The position numbers and the translations under genes were made by a program. Positions 43,615 to 51,432 of a stretch of DNA of 64,000 bases are shown one piece after another. The notes under the pieces were generated by a model. The model saw only the letters and a program-made list of their open reading frames with translations. It was not told the DNA's origin and did no database searches. The number at the start of each line of letters is the position of its first letter. Position 1 is the first letter of the stretch. The DNA is taken from NCBI RefSeq assembly GCF_015142735.1, contig NZ_JACSPN010000010.1, forward strand, positions 50,517-114,516, read 5' to 3'. This DNA comes from Oerskovia douganii (GTDB taxonomy: Bacteria > Actinomycetota > Actinomycetes > Actinomycetales > Cellulomonadaceae).

Positions 43615-45650
43615 GGCTGCGGCGTCGATCCTGTCGTGAGGTCGGTGGTGGACGTCCCCAGGTCCGTCGGTGCCTCTGTCGACCCGTCCGACCCGTCCGA
43701 CCCGGTCGGGGTCGGGTCGGGGGTCGTCGTCGGGGGTGGGGTCGTCGGGGTTGTCGTCGGCGGTGGCGTGGTCGGCGGTGGCGTGGTCGGGGTTGTCGTC
43801 GGAGGCGGCGTGGTCGGAGGCGGCGTCGTCGGCGGAGGGGTCGTCGGCGGCGGGGTCGTCGGCGGCGGCTCGGTCGGCACCGGCGTGGTCGGCGTCGGGG
43901 TCGGCACGGGGCTCGGCGGCACCGCCGGGGCGACGGGGGTGGACGGGACGGCAGGCGTGTCCGGGACGGGCGGCGCCGTCGGGGTCTCCTCGGCTCCCGG
44001 CGTGTACCGGTCCGGCATGGCCCCCGCCGCGTAGAACTCGAAGTGCCACGGCTCGGGCTTGCGACCGTCCGGGCGGGCCCACGAGGGGTTGTCCCAGCCG
44101 TACTCCGGGGCGTGCAGACGCATCCACCGGTACTCGGCGCTCGTCCCGTTCGACACCGGCGACCCGACGTCGATCGCGAGGCCCCACCCGTGCTGCGACG
44201 TGCCGGGCACGGCCGCGAGGAACGGCTTGGCGGCCTTGACCGCGACCTGCGCCCCGTAGCTGCGGTACGAGTCGGTGATGCGCAGCGGCTTGCCGAACGC
44301 CTTCTGGTACTCGACCGCGAGCGCGTCGAGCTGCTCGGCCGCGTCGCACCGCAGGCTGTGCGCGGGAGCGAACGCGAGCGGGCAGAGCACCGAGTCCGGG
44401 AGCTGGCCGTTGGCGTACTGCGCCGTGCTGCCGGCGTACCGCGCGACCGCTGCCGCGAGCTGGTCGGCGAGGGTCCCGCCCGCGGGGACGACGCCGTCGG
44501 CCGGGACCACGCCCACGGCAGCGAGCGCGTAGGCGGGGCCCATGAGCTCGGCGAGCTGGGTCGCTGCGGCGACGACGTCGTCGATCGTCACCACGCCGGC
44601 ATGGTCCGCGGACTCGTCGTCGGTCGGTGCCTCGTCGTCGACGGGGGCCTCGGGGTCGACGGGCGCAGACGGATCGACGCCGGGGTCGAGAGGCGCAGCC
44701 GGGTCGGCGGGGGCGCCGGGGAGGCCGGACTCGGGGTCGTACCCGTCGGCGGCCCCCGCTGCGGGGGCCTGATCGGCCGCGCCCGACGGCGGGACGCCGG
44801 CCGGGCCCGTCGCGGCGCCCGGCTCGGGGTCGGTGGCCAGGGCATCGGCTGCCCCGCCCCCCGCTCCCGTGGTGACGTCGACCGGGTGCGCTGCGGGTTC
44901 TGCGGCCGCGAGGTCGTCCGTCCCGGGAGACGTGGGCGCCGTACCGGTCGTCGGTGGAACGGCTCCCCCGGCGGCACCGGGATCGACGGCCCCCGACCCT
45001 CCGGGGACGGACGGCGCCTGCGGCGCGAGGGGCGCGGGAACCGGAGGGGTCTCGGCGAGGCCGTCGTCGGGAAGCCCGGAGAGGTCGTCGCCCCCCGGAG
45101 CGCCCGGCGTCAGGGGCGCTCCCGGCGCCGCGGGCGTCTCGCCGGACGCCACGACCTGCTGGGCCTGGTAGGTGGCGAGCAGCATCCCGAGCTCGGACCT
45201 CGCCTGCAGGACGACCTCCGAGACCGCCAGGTCGCTCCCGAGCACCTCGTCCGACTGGTCGAGCATCCGGACCACGCGGTCGAGCTGGACCTCCTCGCTG
45301 GGGGGCTCGTAGGCCGGGGCACGCAGCCCGAACGCTGCGCCCGCGACGGGCTCCTCCGCGACGTACTGCACCGACCACGCCTCGCGGTGCGTCAAGGACG
45401 AACCGACGAAGCCGACCGTCATGACCGACCCCAGGACAAGGGTCGACGAGAGGATCAGGGGGACCGCCCGGGCCGACCGGGACACCCGGTGGCGCGGTGG
45501 GGCGGGCGGCAGCTCGGGGAGGGTCTCGGGGAGGGTCTCGGGGGCCGGCGCGGGCGCCGGCGAATCCTCCGTGCCGGCTGCGTCATGACGCGCTCCAGCT
45601 CGACCCGCCGGGCGGCTGGCACGCACACGGTGCGTCGGCAAGGTCACCAC
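43611..45650 (-). CDS. VanY-family D,D-carboxypeptidase with Pro/Thr-rich tail
   Basis: 679 residues. Cytoplasmic 60-residue start, membrane anchor (about 65-85), an Ala/Pro/Gly-rich stalk (about 90-370), then the zinc peptidase domain: ITDSYRSYGAQVAVK, SQHGWGLAIDVG (His and Asp ligands near residue 487) and EPWHFEFY (catalytic His). Residues 553-640 are a Pro/Thr repeat of PPPTT units, then an acidic Ser/Thr-rich end. Trims D-Ala from peptidoglycan stems outside the cell. Overlaps the deaminase start. The tail probably spans the wall, which is inference. Confidence 0.9.
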   Translation of the reverse strand: MVTLPTHRVRASRPAGRAGARHDAAGTEDSPAPAPAPETLPETLPELPPAPPRHRVSRSARAVPLILSSTLVLGSVMTVGFVGSSLTHREAWSVQYVAEEPVAGAAFGLRAPAYEPPSEEVQLDRVVRMLDQSDEVLGSDLAVSEVVLQARSELGMLLATYQAQQVVASGETPAAPGAPLTPGAPGGDDLSGLPDDGLAETPPVPAPLAPQAPSVPGGSGAVDPGAAGGAVPPTTGTAPTSPGTDDLAAAEPAAHPVDVTTGAGGGAADALATDPEPGAATGPAGVPPSGAADQAPAAGAADGYDPESGLPGAPADPAAPLDPGVDPSAPVDPEAPVDDEAPTDDESADHAGVVTIDDVVAAATQLAELMGPAYALAAVGVVPADGVVPAGGTLADQLAAAVARYAGSTAQYANGQLPDSVLCPLAFAPAHSLRCDAAEQLDALAVEYQKAFGKPLRITDSYRSYGAQVAVKAAKPFLAAVPGTSQHGWGLAIDVGSPVSNGTSAEYRWMRLHAPEYGWDNPSWARPDGRKPEPWHFEFYAAGAMPDRYTPGAEETPTAPPVPDTPAVPSTPVAPAVPPSPVPTPTPTTPVPTEPPPTTPPPTTPPPTTPPPTTPPPTTTPTTPPPTTPPPTTTPTTPPPTTTPDPTPTGSDGSDGSTEAPTDLGTSTTDLTTGSTPQP

Positions 45651-45792
45651 GAGACTCCCATTGTCCGTTCTGCGACGTTCGACCGTGCGAGGGTATCGGC
45701 GAACATGGCCAGATTCCAGCCTGAGGGAGTTTCACGGTCCGCGCCACCCCGGTCCCCCGGGGGTCGGCGGGTGAATTCTCATGTTCCGTCGG

Positions 45793-45798
45793 CACAAT
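45793..45798 (+). promoter_or_regulatory. -10 box of leaderless lipoprotein gene
   Basis: CACAAT, six bases before the ATG at 45805; supports that start over the in-frame ATG at 45781. Confidence 0.5.
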
Positions 45799-45804
45799 GG
45801 ACGG

Positions 45805-46335
45805 ATGGACACCCACGCAACGCAGATCGCTGCCCGCGGCCGACGCACCCGCCGGAGCGCCGCCGTCGGGCTCGCGCTCGTCCTGTCCGCGTCCGTGCTC
45901 GGTGCGTGCAGCGACGACGGGAGCATCACGATCCCGGAGATGACGATCTCGACGGACCAGCTCGACCAGCTCCTCGACGACGCGAAGGCGCAGGCCGAGG
46001 CCATCGGCGGAGACGTCCGGTCCCTGGTCGACTCCCTGGGCTCGCTCCCCGCGGACCAGCGCGCGCAGGTCGAGGAGGCGGTGGCAGCGGCCGAGACCGC
46101 GTCGCAGGACCTCGAGGCCGCCCTCGACGAGGCCGCGACCGCGAGCGAGGACACCAAGGCGCAGGCCGAGCAGCGCGTCACCGACGCGCGGGCGCGGCTC
46201 GACGAGGCGTCGGCCCAGCTCCAGTCGGCGTCCGAGGCCGTCAGGTCGGCCGACGAGACCGTGAGCAGCTCGCTCGACGAGCTCCGCCAGCAGGTCGAGA
46301 AGTTCTCGCAGGACGTCGAGGGCGCCACGTCCTGA
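45805..46335 (+). CDS. Secreted helical lipoprotein, uncharacterised (copy 1 of a small family)
   Basis: 176 residues. Signal peptide with lipobox VLGAC (Cys about residue 32), then SDDGSITIPEMTIS and an almost wholly helical, Ala/Glu/Gln-rich body with heptad-like spacing (QLDQLLDDAKAQAEAIGG, ARARLDEASAQLQSASEAV). The stretch LGSLPADQRAQVEEAVAAAE resembles LASLPAGLRAEVEDAVGNAQ in the gene at 53964, so they are paralogues. No family known to me. Start 45805 is preferred because a CACAAT box lies exactly six bases upstream. Confidence 0.78.
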   Translation: MDTHATQIAARGRRTRRSAAVGLALVLSASVLGACSDDGSITIPEMTISTDQLDQLLDDAKAQAEAIGGDVRSLVDSLGSLPADQRAQVEEAVAAAETASQDLEAALDEAATASEDTKAQAEQRVTDARARLDEASAQLQSASEAVRSADETVSSSLDELRQQVEKFSQDVEGATS

Positions 46336-46395
46336 CGGGCTGAGGTGCGGACGCCGAGCCATGGACCGCACGGCGACCGACGGGCAGACTGAGGC

Positions 46396-47661
46396 ATGCC
46401 GTCCGCCGCCCCGACGCCGAGCCCCGGCCCCACCGACCAGCGTGTCCCCGGCCCGTCCGCACCGGACGCACCGGCGTCGGAGGCCGCGAGCGCCTCAGCA
46501 CCCGACCTCGACCTCGACGAGACCCTGGCGCTCGCCGGCATGGCCCTCGGCGCTGCGCTGGCCGAACCCGAGCCCCTCGGCGGTTCCACGAGGTCGCTCG
46601 TGGTCCGCGCCCGCGTCGTCGCGGGACTCACGACCGACCGCCTCGACCCGACCCGCGCCACCGCGCACGCCCGAGGCAGCACGGTCGTCGTCAAGCGCTT
46701 CCTCGACGGCCCCTCCGCGGCCGGGCTGCCGTTCGAGCACGAGGTCGCGGGCCTCCTGACCCTCGACCGCACGCCCGTGCTCCTGGCGGTGGACGAGGCG
46801 CACCGCCTGCTCGTCATGAGCGACGTCGGCGACGGCCCCACGCTCGCCGACCTGCTGCTCGGCACCGACCGCGACGCCGCCTGGCAGGGCGCGCTCGACT
46901 GGGCGGCCGCGCTCGGCGAGCTCGCGGGCGCCTCCGGGCCGCACGTCGAGCGCTTCTCGGCCGAGCTCGCGGCCCGCGGCGTCGTGCGCGGCTGGGACCT
47001 CGACGCGTACGCACGCGCCGGGGTGCACCGGCTCGTCGAGGCCCTGCCCACGCCCACGGGCCTCGCGCGCGACCCGCTCGACGCGACCCTCGCGTTCCTG
47101 CACGACGACCTCGACGCGCTCGCGCGCCTGCGCGCACCGGGGAGCACCGCCGTCGTCTCCCCCGGGGACACGTGCCCCGACAACGCCGTCCGCACCCCCA
47201 GCGGCTGGGTCTTCCTCGACCTCGAGGACACGAGCGTGCACCACCCTGCGCTCGACGCCGCCTACACGCTCATGCCGTTCTCGACGTGCTGGTGCGTGTT
47301 CGACCCGCCCCCCGGCCTGACCGACGCGCTCCTCGCCGCGTTCAGCGCCGGGCTCGGCAAGCACCTGCCCGACGCCGTCGCCGAGCCGGCCTGGACCCGC
47401 GACGTCCTGGTCGCGAGCGCGGGCTGGATCCTCGCCATGACCGGGTGGCTGCTCGAGGGAGCGGTCGAGGACCGCCCGCGCGTCGGGCCCGAGGGCCGCT
47501 CGCCCTCGTACCGGCAGCTCGTCCTGTCCCGCTGGCGCTGGGGCGCCGAGCACCTCCGAGAGGCCACCCCGAGCATCGCCGCCGTCCTGTCCGACGGCGT
47601 CGCGTGGGCCGAGCGCGAGTGGGGACCCACGCCGTCGGGCGGGTATCCCGCGTTCTCCTGA
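46396..47661 (+). CDS. Phosphotransferase-family (APH-like) protein
   Basis: 421 residues. Protein-kinase-like fold: STVVVKRFLDG with the ATP Lys (about 100), VMSDVGDGPTLADLLLG hinge, then catalytic-loop-like VVSPGDTCPDNAV (GD-x4-DN in place of HGD-x4-N) and WVFLDLEDTS (metal Asp in DLE in place of DFE). The changed catalytic motif is unusual but retains the Asp and Asn. The N-terminal 45 residues are low-complexity. Substrate unknown; aminoglycoside or sugar-type kinases are relatives. Confidence 0.8.
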   Translation: MPSAAPTPSPGPTDQRVPGPSAPDAPASEAASASAPDLDLDETLALAGMALGAALAEPEPLGGSTRSLVVRARVVAGLTTDRLDPTRATAHARGSTVVVKRFLDGPSAAGLPFEHEVAGLLTLDRTPVLLAVDEAHRLLVMSDVGDGPTLADLLLGTDRDAAWQGALDWAAALGELAGASGPHVERFSAELAARGVVRGWDLDAYARAGVHRLVEALPTPTGLARDPLDATLAFLHDDLDALARLRAPGSTAVVSPGDTCPDNAVRTPSGWVFLDLEDTSVHHPALDAAYTLMPFSTCWCVFDPPPGLTDALLAAFSAGLGKHLPDAVAEPAWTRDVLVASAGWILAMTGWLLEGAVEDRPRVGPEGRSPSYRQLVLSRWRWGAEHLREATPSIAAVLSDGVAWAEREWGPTPSGGYPAFS

Positions 47662-47831
47662 CCTCCGCGCGGCCGCTCCGGCGGCCCGGCGGGTCCCGCT
47701 GGTCCCACCACGAGAGGACCTAGGTCCCCCGCGTTCCTCGACCTTCTACCCAGGTCCGGGCCCCCGCGCTCGGATGGAATGGTGTCAACGCACCGGATGG
47801 GGATCCGGTCCTGGAGAGGAAGACAGACGAC

Positions 47832-48428
47832 ATGAGTGCAACGATCGAACGTCCGGCCAGCTCGGCCCGCTCGGCCCGAGCAGCACGTGCCGTCCCTCAC
47901 GAGGTCACGGGGGCGACCACCACCGCGAGCCTCGCGGTCCGCGGAACCCTCCCCACGCAGATCGTCCTGGGGATCTTCCGGATCGTCATGGGCTTCTACT
48001 TCGTGTGGGCCTTCCTCGACAAGACCTTCGGCCTCGGCTTCTCGACCCCCTCGGAGCGCGCCTGGATCAACGGAGGCAGCCCCACGGCAGGCTTCCTCGG
48101 CGGCGTCCAGGGACCGTTCGCCGGATTCTTCAACGGGATGGCCGGTGCCGCCTGGGCCGACTGGCTCTTCATGGCAGGCCTCCTCGGCATCGGGCTCGCC
48201 CTGATGCTGGGGATCGGGATGCGGATCGCGGCCATCGCCGGGACCGTCCTCCTCGGCTTCATGTACCTGGCCTCCCTGCCCCTCGTCACCAACCCGATCA
48301 TCGACAGCCACGTCGTCGAGGCCCTCGCGATCATCTCGCTGGCCATGATCGGCGCCGGTGACACCCTCGGCCTCGGCCGACAGTGGAAGAGCCTGCCGCT
48401 CGTCCGCAAGAACTCCTGGTTGGTCTGA
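47832..48428 (+). CDS. DoxX-like membrane protein
   Basis: 198 residues with four membrane helices: RIVMGFYFVWAFLDKTFGLG after a 35-residue polar start, FMAGLLGIGLALMLGIGMR, IAGTVLLGFMYLASLP and VVEALAIISLAMIGAG. Matches DoxX-like quinone/thiosulfate-associated membrane proteins, which in mycobacteria support oxidative-stress resistance. GAGAGGAAG precedes ATG 47832. Followed by a strong hairpin, then by the histidine kinase; same-strand but separate transcripts. Confidence 0.85.
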   Translation: MSATIERPASSARSARAARAVPHEVTGATTTASLAVRGTLPTQIVLGIFRIVMGFYFVWAFLDKTFGLGFSTPSERAWINGGSPTAGFLGGVQGPFAGFFNGMAGAAWADWLFMAGLLGIGLALMLGIGMRIAAIAGTVLLGFMYLASLPLVTNPIIDSHVVEALAIISLAMIGAGDTLGLGRQWKSLPLVRKNSWLV

Positions 48429-48518
48429 TCCCCGGTTCGGCGACGCGATCCGCTCGCCACGGCGATACACCCAGGAAGACGCGGGGAACGCAGGGAACGC
48501 GAGACCCTGTCCCCGCCC

Positions 48519-48552
48519 GACGGCCCTCCCGGTCACCTCCCGGAGGGCCGTC
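48519..48552 (+). terminator. Hairpin terminator after doxX-like gene
   Basis: Perfect 11-bp stem GACGGCCCTCC/GGAGGGCCGTC with a 12-base loop, followed by a C/T-rich run. Confidence 0.85.
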
Positions 48553-48632
48553 CCTCTTTCCTCGGTCGGGCGGCCACCCGCCGCCCGCCCGAGGACGCAC
48601 CGTCGGAGCTCACGGAGATCGAGGGGGTAGTG

Positions 48633-49931
48633 ATGGATTACCTGAAGACCTACCACGCACACCAGAGCGCCGTCCCGGTCCTGCCGAGGCCCGTCCCGGC
48701 CCGAACTTCTGACAGACTCACGTGGGTGACCGAGTCTCTTCCCTCTGCCGTCGCGCACCGCGTGCTCGACGCCGTCGTCGCCATCACGAGCAACCTCGAC
48801 CTCGACACCGTGCTCCGCCGCATCGTCGAGGCCGCGATGGACCTCACCGGAGCCAAGTACGGTGCGCTCGGTGTGCGTGACGGGGAACGCCTGGGCCGGT
48901 TCGTGCCCGTGGGCATGGAGGACTCCGAGGTCGAGGCGATCGACCACTGGCCCCACGGGCACGGCCTGCTGGGCGAGGTCATCCGCAACCCGCACCCGCT
49001 GCGCGTCGACAAGATCGAGGGCTACCCGGCCGCGTCCGGCTACCCCGCCGGCCACCCACCCATGCACACGTTCCTCGGGGTCCCGATCCAGGTCCGCGAC
49101 TCCGTCTACGGCAACCTGTACCTGACCGACAAGCGCGACGGTTCGCCGTTCACGCGCGACGACGAGGCCGCCGTCCGGGCCCTCGCCGCCGCCGCGGGCG
49201 TGGCCGTGGACAACGCCCGCCTGTACGAGGACGGGCGCCGCGTCGCCGTGCTCGAGGACCGCGAACGCATCGCGCGCGACCTGCACGACGTCGTCATCCA
49301 GCGCATCTTCGCGTCCGCGATGACCCTCATGAGCACGACCAAGCACATCGAGAACGAGCTCGTGCGCTCGCGCGTCGAGGAGGCCGTCAACGACCTCGAC
49401 GACACGATCCGCGAGATCCGCTCGACGATCTTCGCGCTCCAGGCCACGACGCCACCTGAGGCCAGCCTCCAGGAGCGCCTGACCGCGGCGGCCGATGCCG
49501 TGGCGTCCGCGCTCGGGTTCGCGCCGTCCGTCGTGATCGAGAGCGACGACTCGTCGCTCGTCCCCGCCGAGGTGGCCGACCAGCTCGTGGTCGTCACGGG
49601 CGAGGCCCTGACCAACGTGGCCCGGCACGCGCGGGCGTCGCGCGCCGACGTGCGCCTGCGCGTGACCGACGACGCCATCACCCTGACCGTGGTCGACGAC
49701 GGGATCGGCTGCTCGGGCATCGACGCGGGCGACCACCGCGGTGGGCTGCACAACCTCGCGACGCGCGCCGAGGCGCTGCACGGGACCCTCGCCGTCGGAC
49801 CGGCCGAGGCCGTGGCGCGGGAGGTCGTGGGCGCCCGTGGGGCCGGGGCCGCGACGACAGGCGACGGCTCGTCGCCCGCGGTCCCGACGGGCCGCGGGAC
49901 CGCGCTCGTGTGGCGGATCCCGAACGCCTGA
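48633..49931 (+). CDS. GAF-domain sensor histidine kinase, DevS/NarX type
   Basis: 432 residues, cytosolic. One GAF domain (about 45-195: KYGALGVRDGERLGRFVPVG, MHTFLGVPIQVRDSVYGNLY), a HisKA_3 helix with ARDLHDVVIQRIFAS (phospho-His about 215), then a HATPase with N box GEALTNVARHARAS, G1 VDDGIG and GGLHNLATRAEALHG. DevS/DosT kinases have two GAF domains and a heme; here there is only one. Starts at ATG 48633 or GTG 48630; GTG 48726 is possible. Its likely response regulator is the LuxR-type gene at 50598, separated by a toxin-antitoxin pair. Confidence 0.9.
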   Translation: MDYLKTYHAHQSAVPVLPRPVPARTSDRLTWVTESLPSAVAHRVLDAVVAITSNLDLDTVLRRIVEAAMDLTGAKYGALGVRDGERLGRFVPVGMEDSEVEAIDHWPHGHGLLGEVIRNPHPLRVDKIEGYPAASGYPAGHPPMHTFLGVPIQVRDSVYGNLYLTDKRDGSPFTRDDEAAVRALAAAAGVAVDNARLYEDGRRVAVLEDRERIARDLHDVVIQRIFASAMTLMSTTKHIENELVRSRVEEAVNDLDDTIREIRSTIFALQATTPPEASLQERLTAAADAVASALGFAPSVVIESDDSSLVPAEVADQLVVVTGEALTNVARHARASRADVRLRVTDDAITLTVVDDGIGCSGIDAGDHRGGLHNLATRAEALHGTLAVGPAEAVAREVVGARGAGAATTGDGSSPAVPTGRGTALVWRIPNA

Positions 49932-49969
49932 CGGTCAGCCAGGAGCGCCCGACCGGCTGCGGAACTCGA

Positions 49970-50287
49970 TCACACCAGCCCGAGGTAGTGGATGACGGCC
50001 TGCTCCGCCGTGGTGAGCTCGTCGTGGTTGAGGTGGTCGACGGGGTCTCCTACGAGGTAGGCGGTGTCCACGGTCCGGATCTGGTCGACCAGGAGCAGGT
50101 TCTGCTGCCCGTCGATCACCAGCTCGGGCCGGAACGCCGCCGGTCGGGCGCTGGTCGAGGTGGGCACGATGGTCGCCACCGACCAGTTCATCTCCGAGGG
50201 CGAGAGGACGAGCCCGTACCGGCGGCCGCCCTGTTCGTGCCCCTGCGGGGCACCGAGGTCGACCCGGTAGACGGCGCCGCGGATCAC
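49970..50287 (-). CDS. MazF/PemK-family endoribonuclease toxin
   Basis: 105 residues, MazF-type SH3-like barrel. MIRGAVYRVDLGAPQGHEQGG is the usual start (PQGHEQ), followed by YGLVLSP, TIVPTSTSA and LLVDQIRTVD, which is the signature of chromosomal MazF/PemK toxins that cleave mRNA at short sequences. GTG start at 50287 overlaps the antitoxin stop (GTGA), so the pair is translationally coupled with antitoxin first. Cytosolic. Confidence 0.93.
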   Translation of the reverse strand: MIRGAVYRVDLGAPQGHEQGGRRYGLVLSPSEMNWSVATIVPTSTSARPAAFRPELVIDGQQNLLLVDQIRTVDTAYLVGDPVDHLNHDELTTAEQAVIHYLGLV

Positions 50288-50487
50288 CAGGCGTCCGGCT
50301 CGTCGTTCAGGTTCTCCTCACGCAGCTTCTCAGCATCGGCACGTGCCTGGTCGAGCCACTGCTCGTGGGCCACGAGGTGCAGGCCGCGGCGCAGGGCGTC
50401 GCTCGTGGACATGCCCTTGCGGGCGATCTCCTCCAGGATGCGACGTTCCTCGGCGGTCGGTCGGAAGCCGACGGTGCTCTGCGACAT
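50284..50487 (-). CDS. Antitoxin of the MazF pair, ribbon-helix-helix-like
   Basis: 67 residues. STVGFRPTAEERRILEEIA with KGMSTSDALRRGLHLVAHEQ resembles a CopG/ribbon-helix-helix DNA-binding part; the acidic Gln/Glu-rich C-terminal tail would bind the toxin. ATG 50487. Translation is coupled to the toxin by a GTGA overlap. Two palindromic 9-mers upstream (50506-50525) are likely self-repression sites. Confidence 0.85.
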   Translation of the reverse strand: MSQSTVGFRPTAEERRILEEIARKGMSTSDALRRGLHLVAHEQWLDQARADAEKLREENLNDEPDAW

Positions 50488-50505
50488 GTTCCGACCCCAG
50501 GGGCG

Positions 50506-50525
50506 TGTCGAACATCTGTCGGACA
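50506..50525 (-). promoter_or_regulatory. Candidate antitoxin operator
   Basis: Two copies of TGTCG(A/G)ACA (50506-50514 and 50517-50525) are spaced 11 bases apart, each a small palindrome (TGT-N3-ACA), 19-38 bases before the antitoxin start. This is the spacing expected for adjacent ribbon-helix-helix dimers. Confidence 0.5.
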
Positions 50526-50597
50526 CCCACGAGCGCTGCGTGACCCGCGCGCCCGCGCACGCCCCGCCGTCGGGCGATGCCCCGCGGCACGTGCGGC

Positions 50598-51266
50598 TCA
50601 GCCGCGCGGGCGGTCCTCGGTGCGCATCTCGGTCGCGAGGACCGCGACCTGCGTGCGGCGCTGGAGACCGAGCGTCGACAGGATGTGCGACACGTAGTTC
50701 TTGACGGTCTTCTCCGCGAGGAACAGGCGCTCGCCGATCTGCCGGTTCGTCATGCCCTCGCCGATGAGGTCGACGATCTGGCGCTCCTGCGGCGACAGCC
50801 CTTCGAGGCGGTCGACCTCCTTGGCCTGCGGCGTGCGCAGACGGTCGAGGATGCGCGCGGTGCTGACCGGGTCGAGCAGCGAGCCGCCGCCCGCGATGGT
50901 CCGCACGGCACCCACGAGGTCGGAGCCGTGGATCTGCTTGAGGACGTAGCCCGACGCGCCCGCGAGGACCGCCTGGAACAGCGCCTCGTCGTCCGCGAAG
51001 GACGTGAGCATGAGGCAGCCGATCTCCGGCATCTCGGAGCGCACGTCGCGGCAGACCTCGACGCCCGAGCCGTCGGGCAGGCGCACGTCGAGCACCGCGA
51101 CGTCGGGGCGGACGGCACGGATGCGTGTCAGCGCGGACGCGGCCGTGCCCGCCTCGCCGACGACCGTGATGTCGTCCTCGGCCTCGAGGAGGGCGGCGAC
51201 GCCGCGGCGGACGACCTCGTGGTCGTCGAGCAGGAAGACCCGGATCGGGTGGGGGGTGGTGCCCAT
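50598..51266 (-). CDS. LuxR/NarL-type response regulator
   Basis: 222 residues. Receiver domain: FLLDDHEVVRRGVAALL, phospho-Asp in VAVLDVRLPDGSG (about residue 60), TSFADDEALF and YVLKQIHGSDL (Thr/Lys switch). Output domain: LSPQERQIVDLIGEGMTNRQIGERLFLAEKTVKNYVSHIL, here in the standard LuxR pattern. Similar to DevR/NarL. It lies downstream of, and on the strand opposite to, the GAF kinase at 48633 and is probably its partner. ATG 51266 is six bases after TAAGTT, so it is leaderless. Confidence 0.94.
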   Translation of the reverse strand: MGTTPHPIRVFLLDDHEVVRRGVAALLEAEDDITVVGEAGTAASALTRIRAVRPDVAVLDVRLPDGSGVEVCRDVRSEMPEIGCLMLTSFADDEALFQAVLAGASGYVLKQIHGSDLVGAVRTIAGGGSLLDPVSTARILDRLRTPQAKEVDRLEGLSPQERQIVDLIGEGMTNRQIGERLFLAEKTVKNYVSHILSTLGLQRRTQVAVLATEMRTEDRPRG

Positions 51267-51272
51267 AGGGAG

Positions 51273-51278
51273 AACTTA
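51273..51278 (-). promoter_or_regulatory. -10 box of leaderless response regulator gene
   Basis: TAAGTT on the minus strand, six bases before the ATG at 51266. Confidence 0.55.
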
Positions 51279-51420
51279 TCGGAGTTGTGTCAGAACAAGG
51301 GTGCCGGGTGGCGCGCACGCGCCCGACGGCGTCGCTCGCCCGGGTGCGCCGGCGCCGCCCGGGCACGGCACGGTGCCCCGGGCCGGGGAGCGCGGGTGGG
51401 CAGGTGCGCCGGGACCGTCC

Positions 51421-51426
51421 TACCGT
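51421..51426 (+). promoter_or_regulatory. -10 box of leaderless PAP2/kinase gene
   Basis: TACCGT, six bases before the ATG at 51433. Confidence 0.6.
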
Positions 51427-51432
51427 GGCGGG

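Noticed and set aside
43680..43900. Minisatellite DNA
   Set aside because: The repeats encode the Pro/Thr tail of the VanY-type peptidase in frame, so they are coding.
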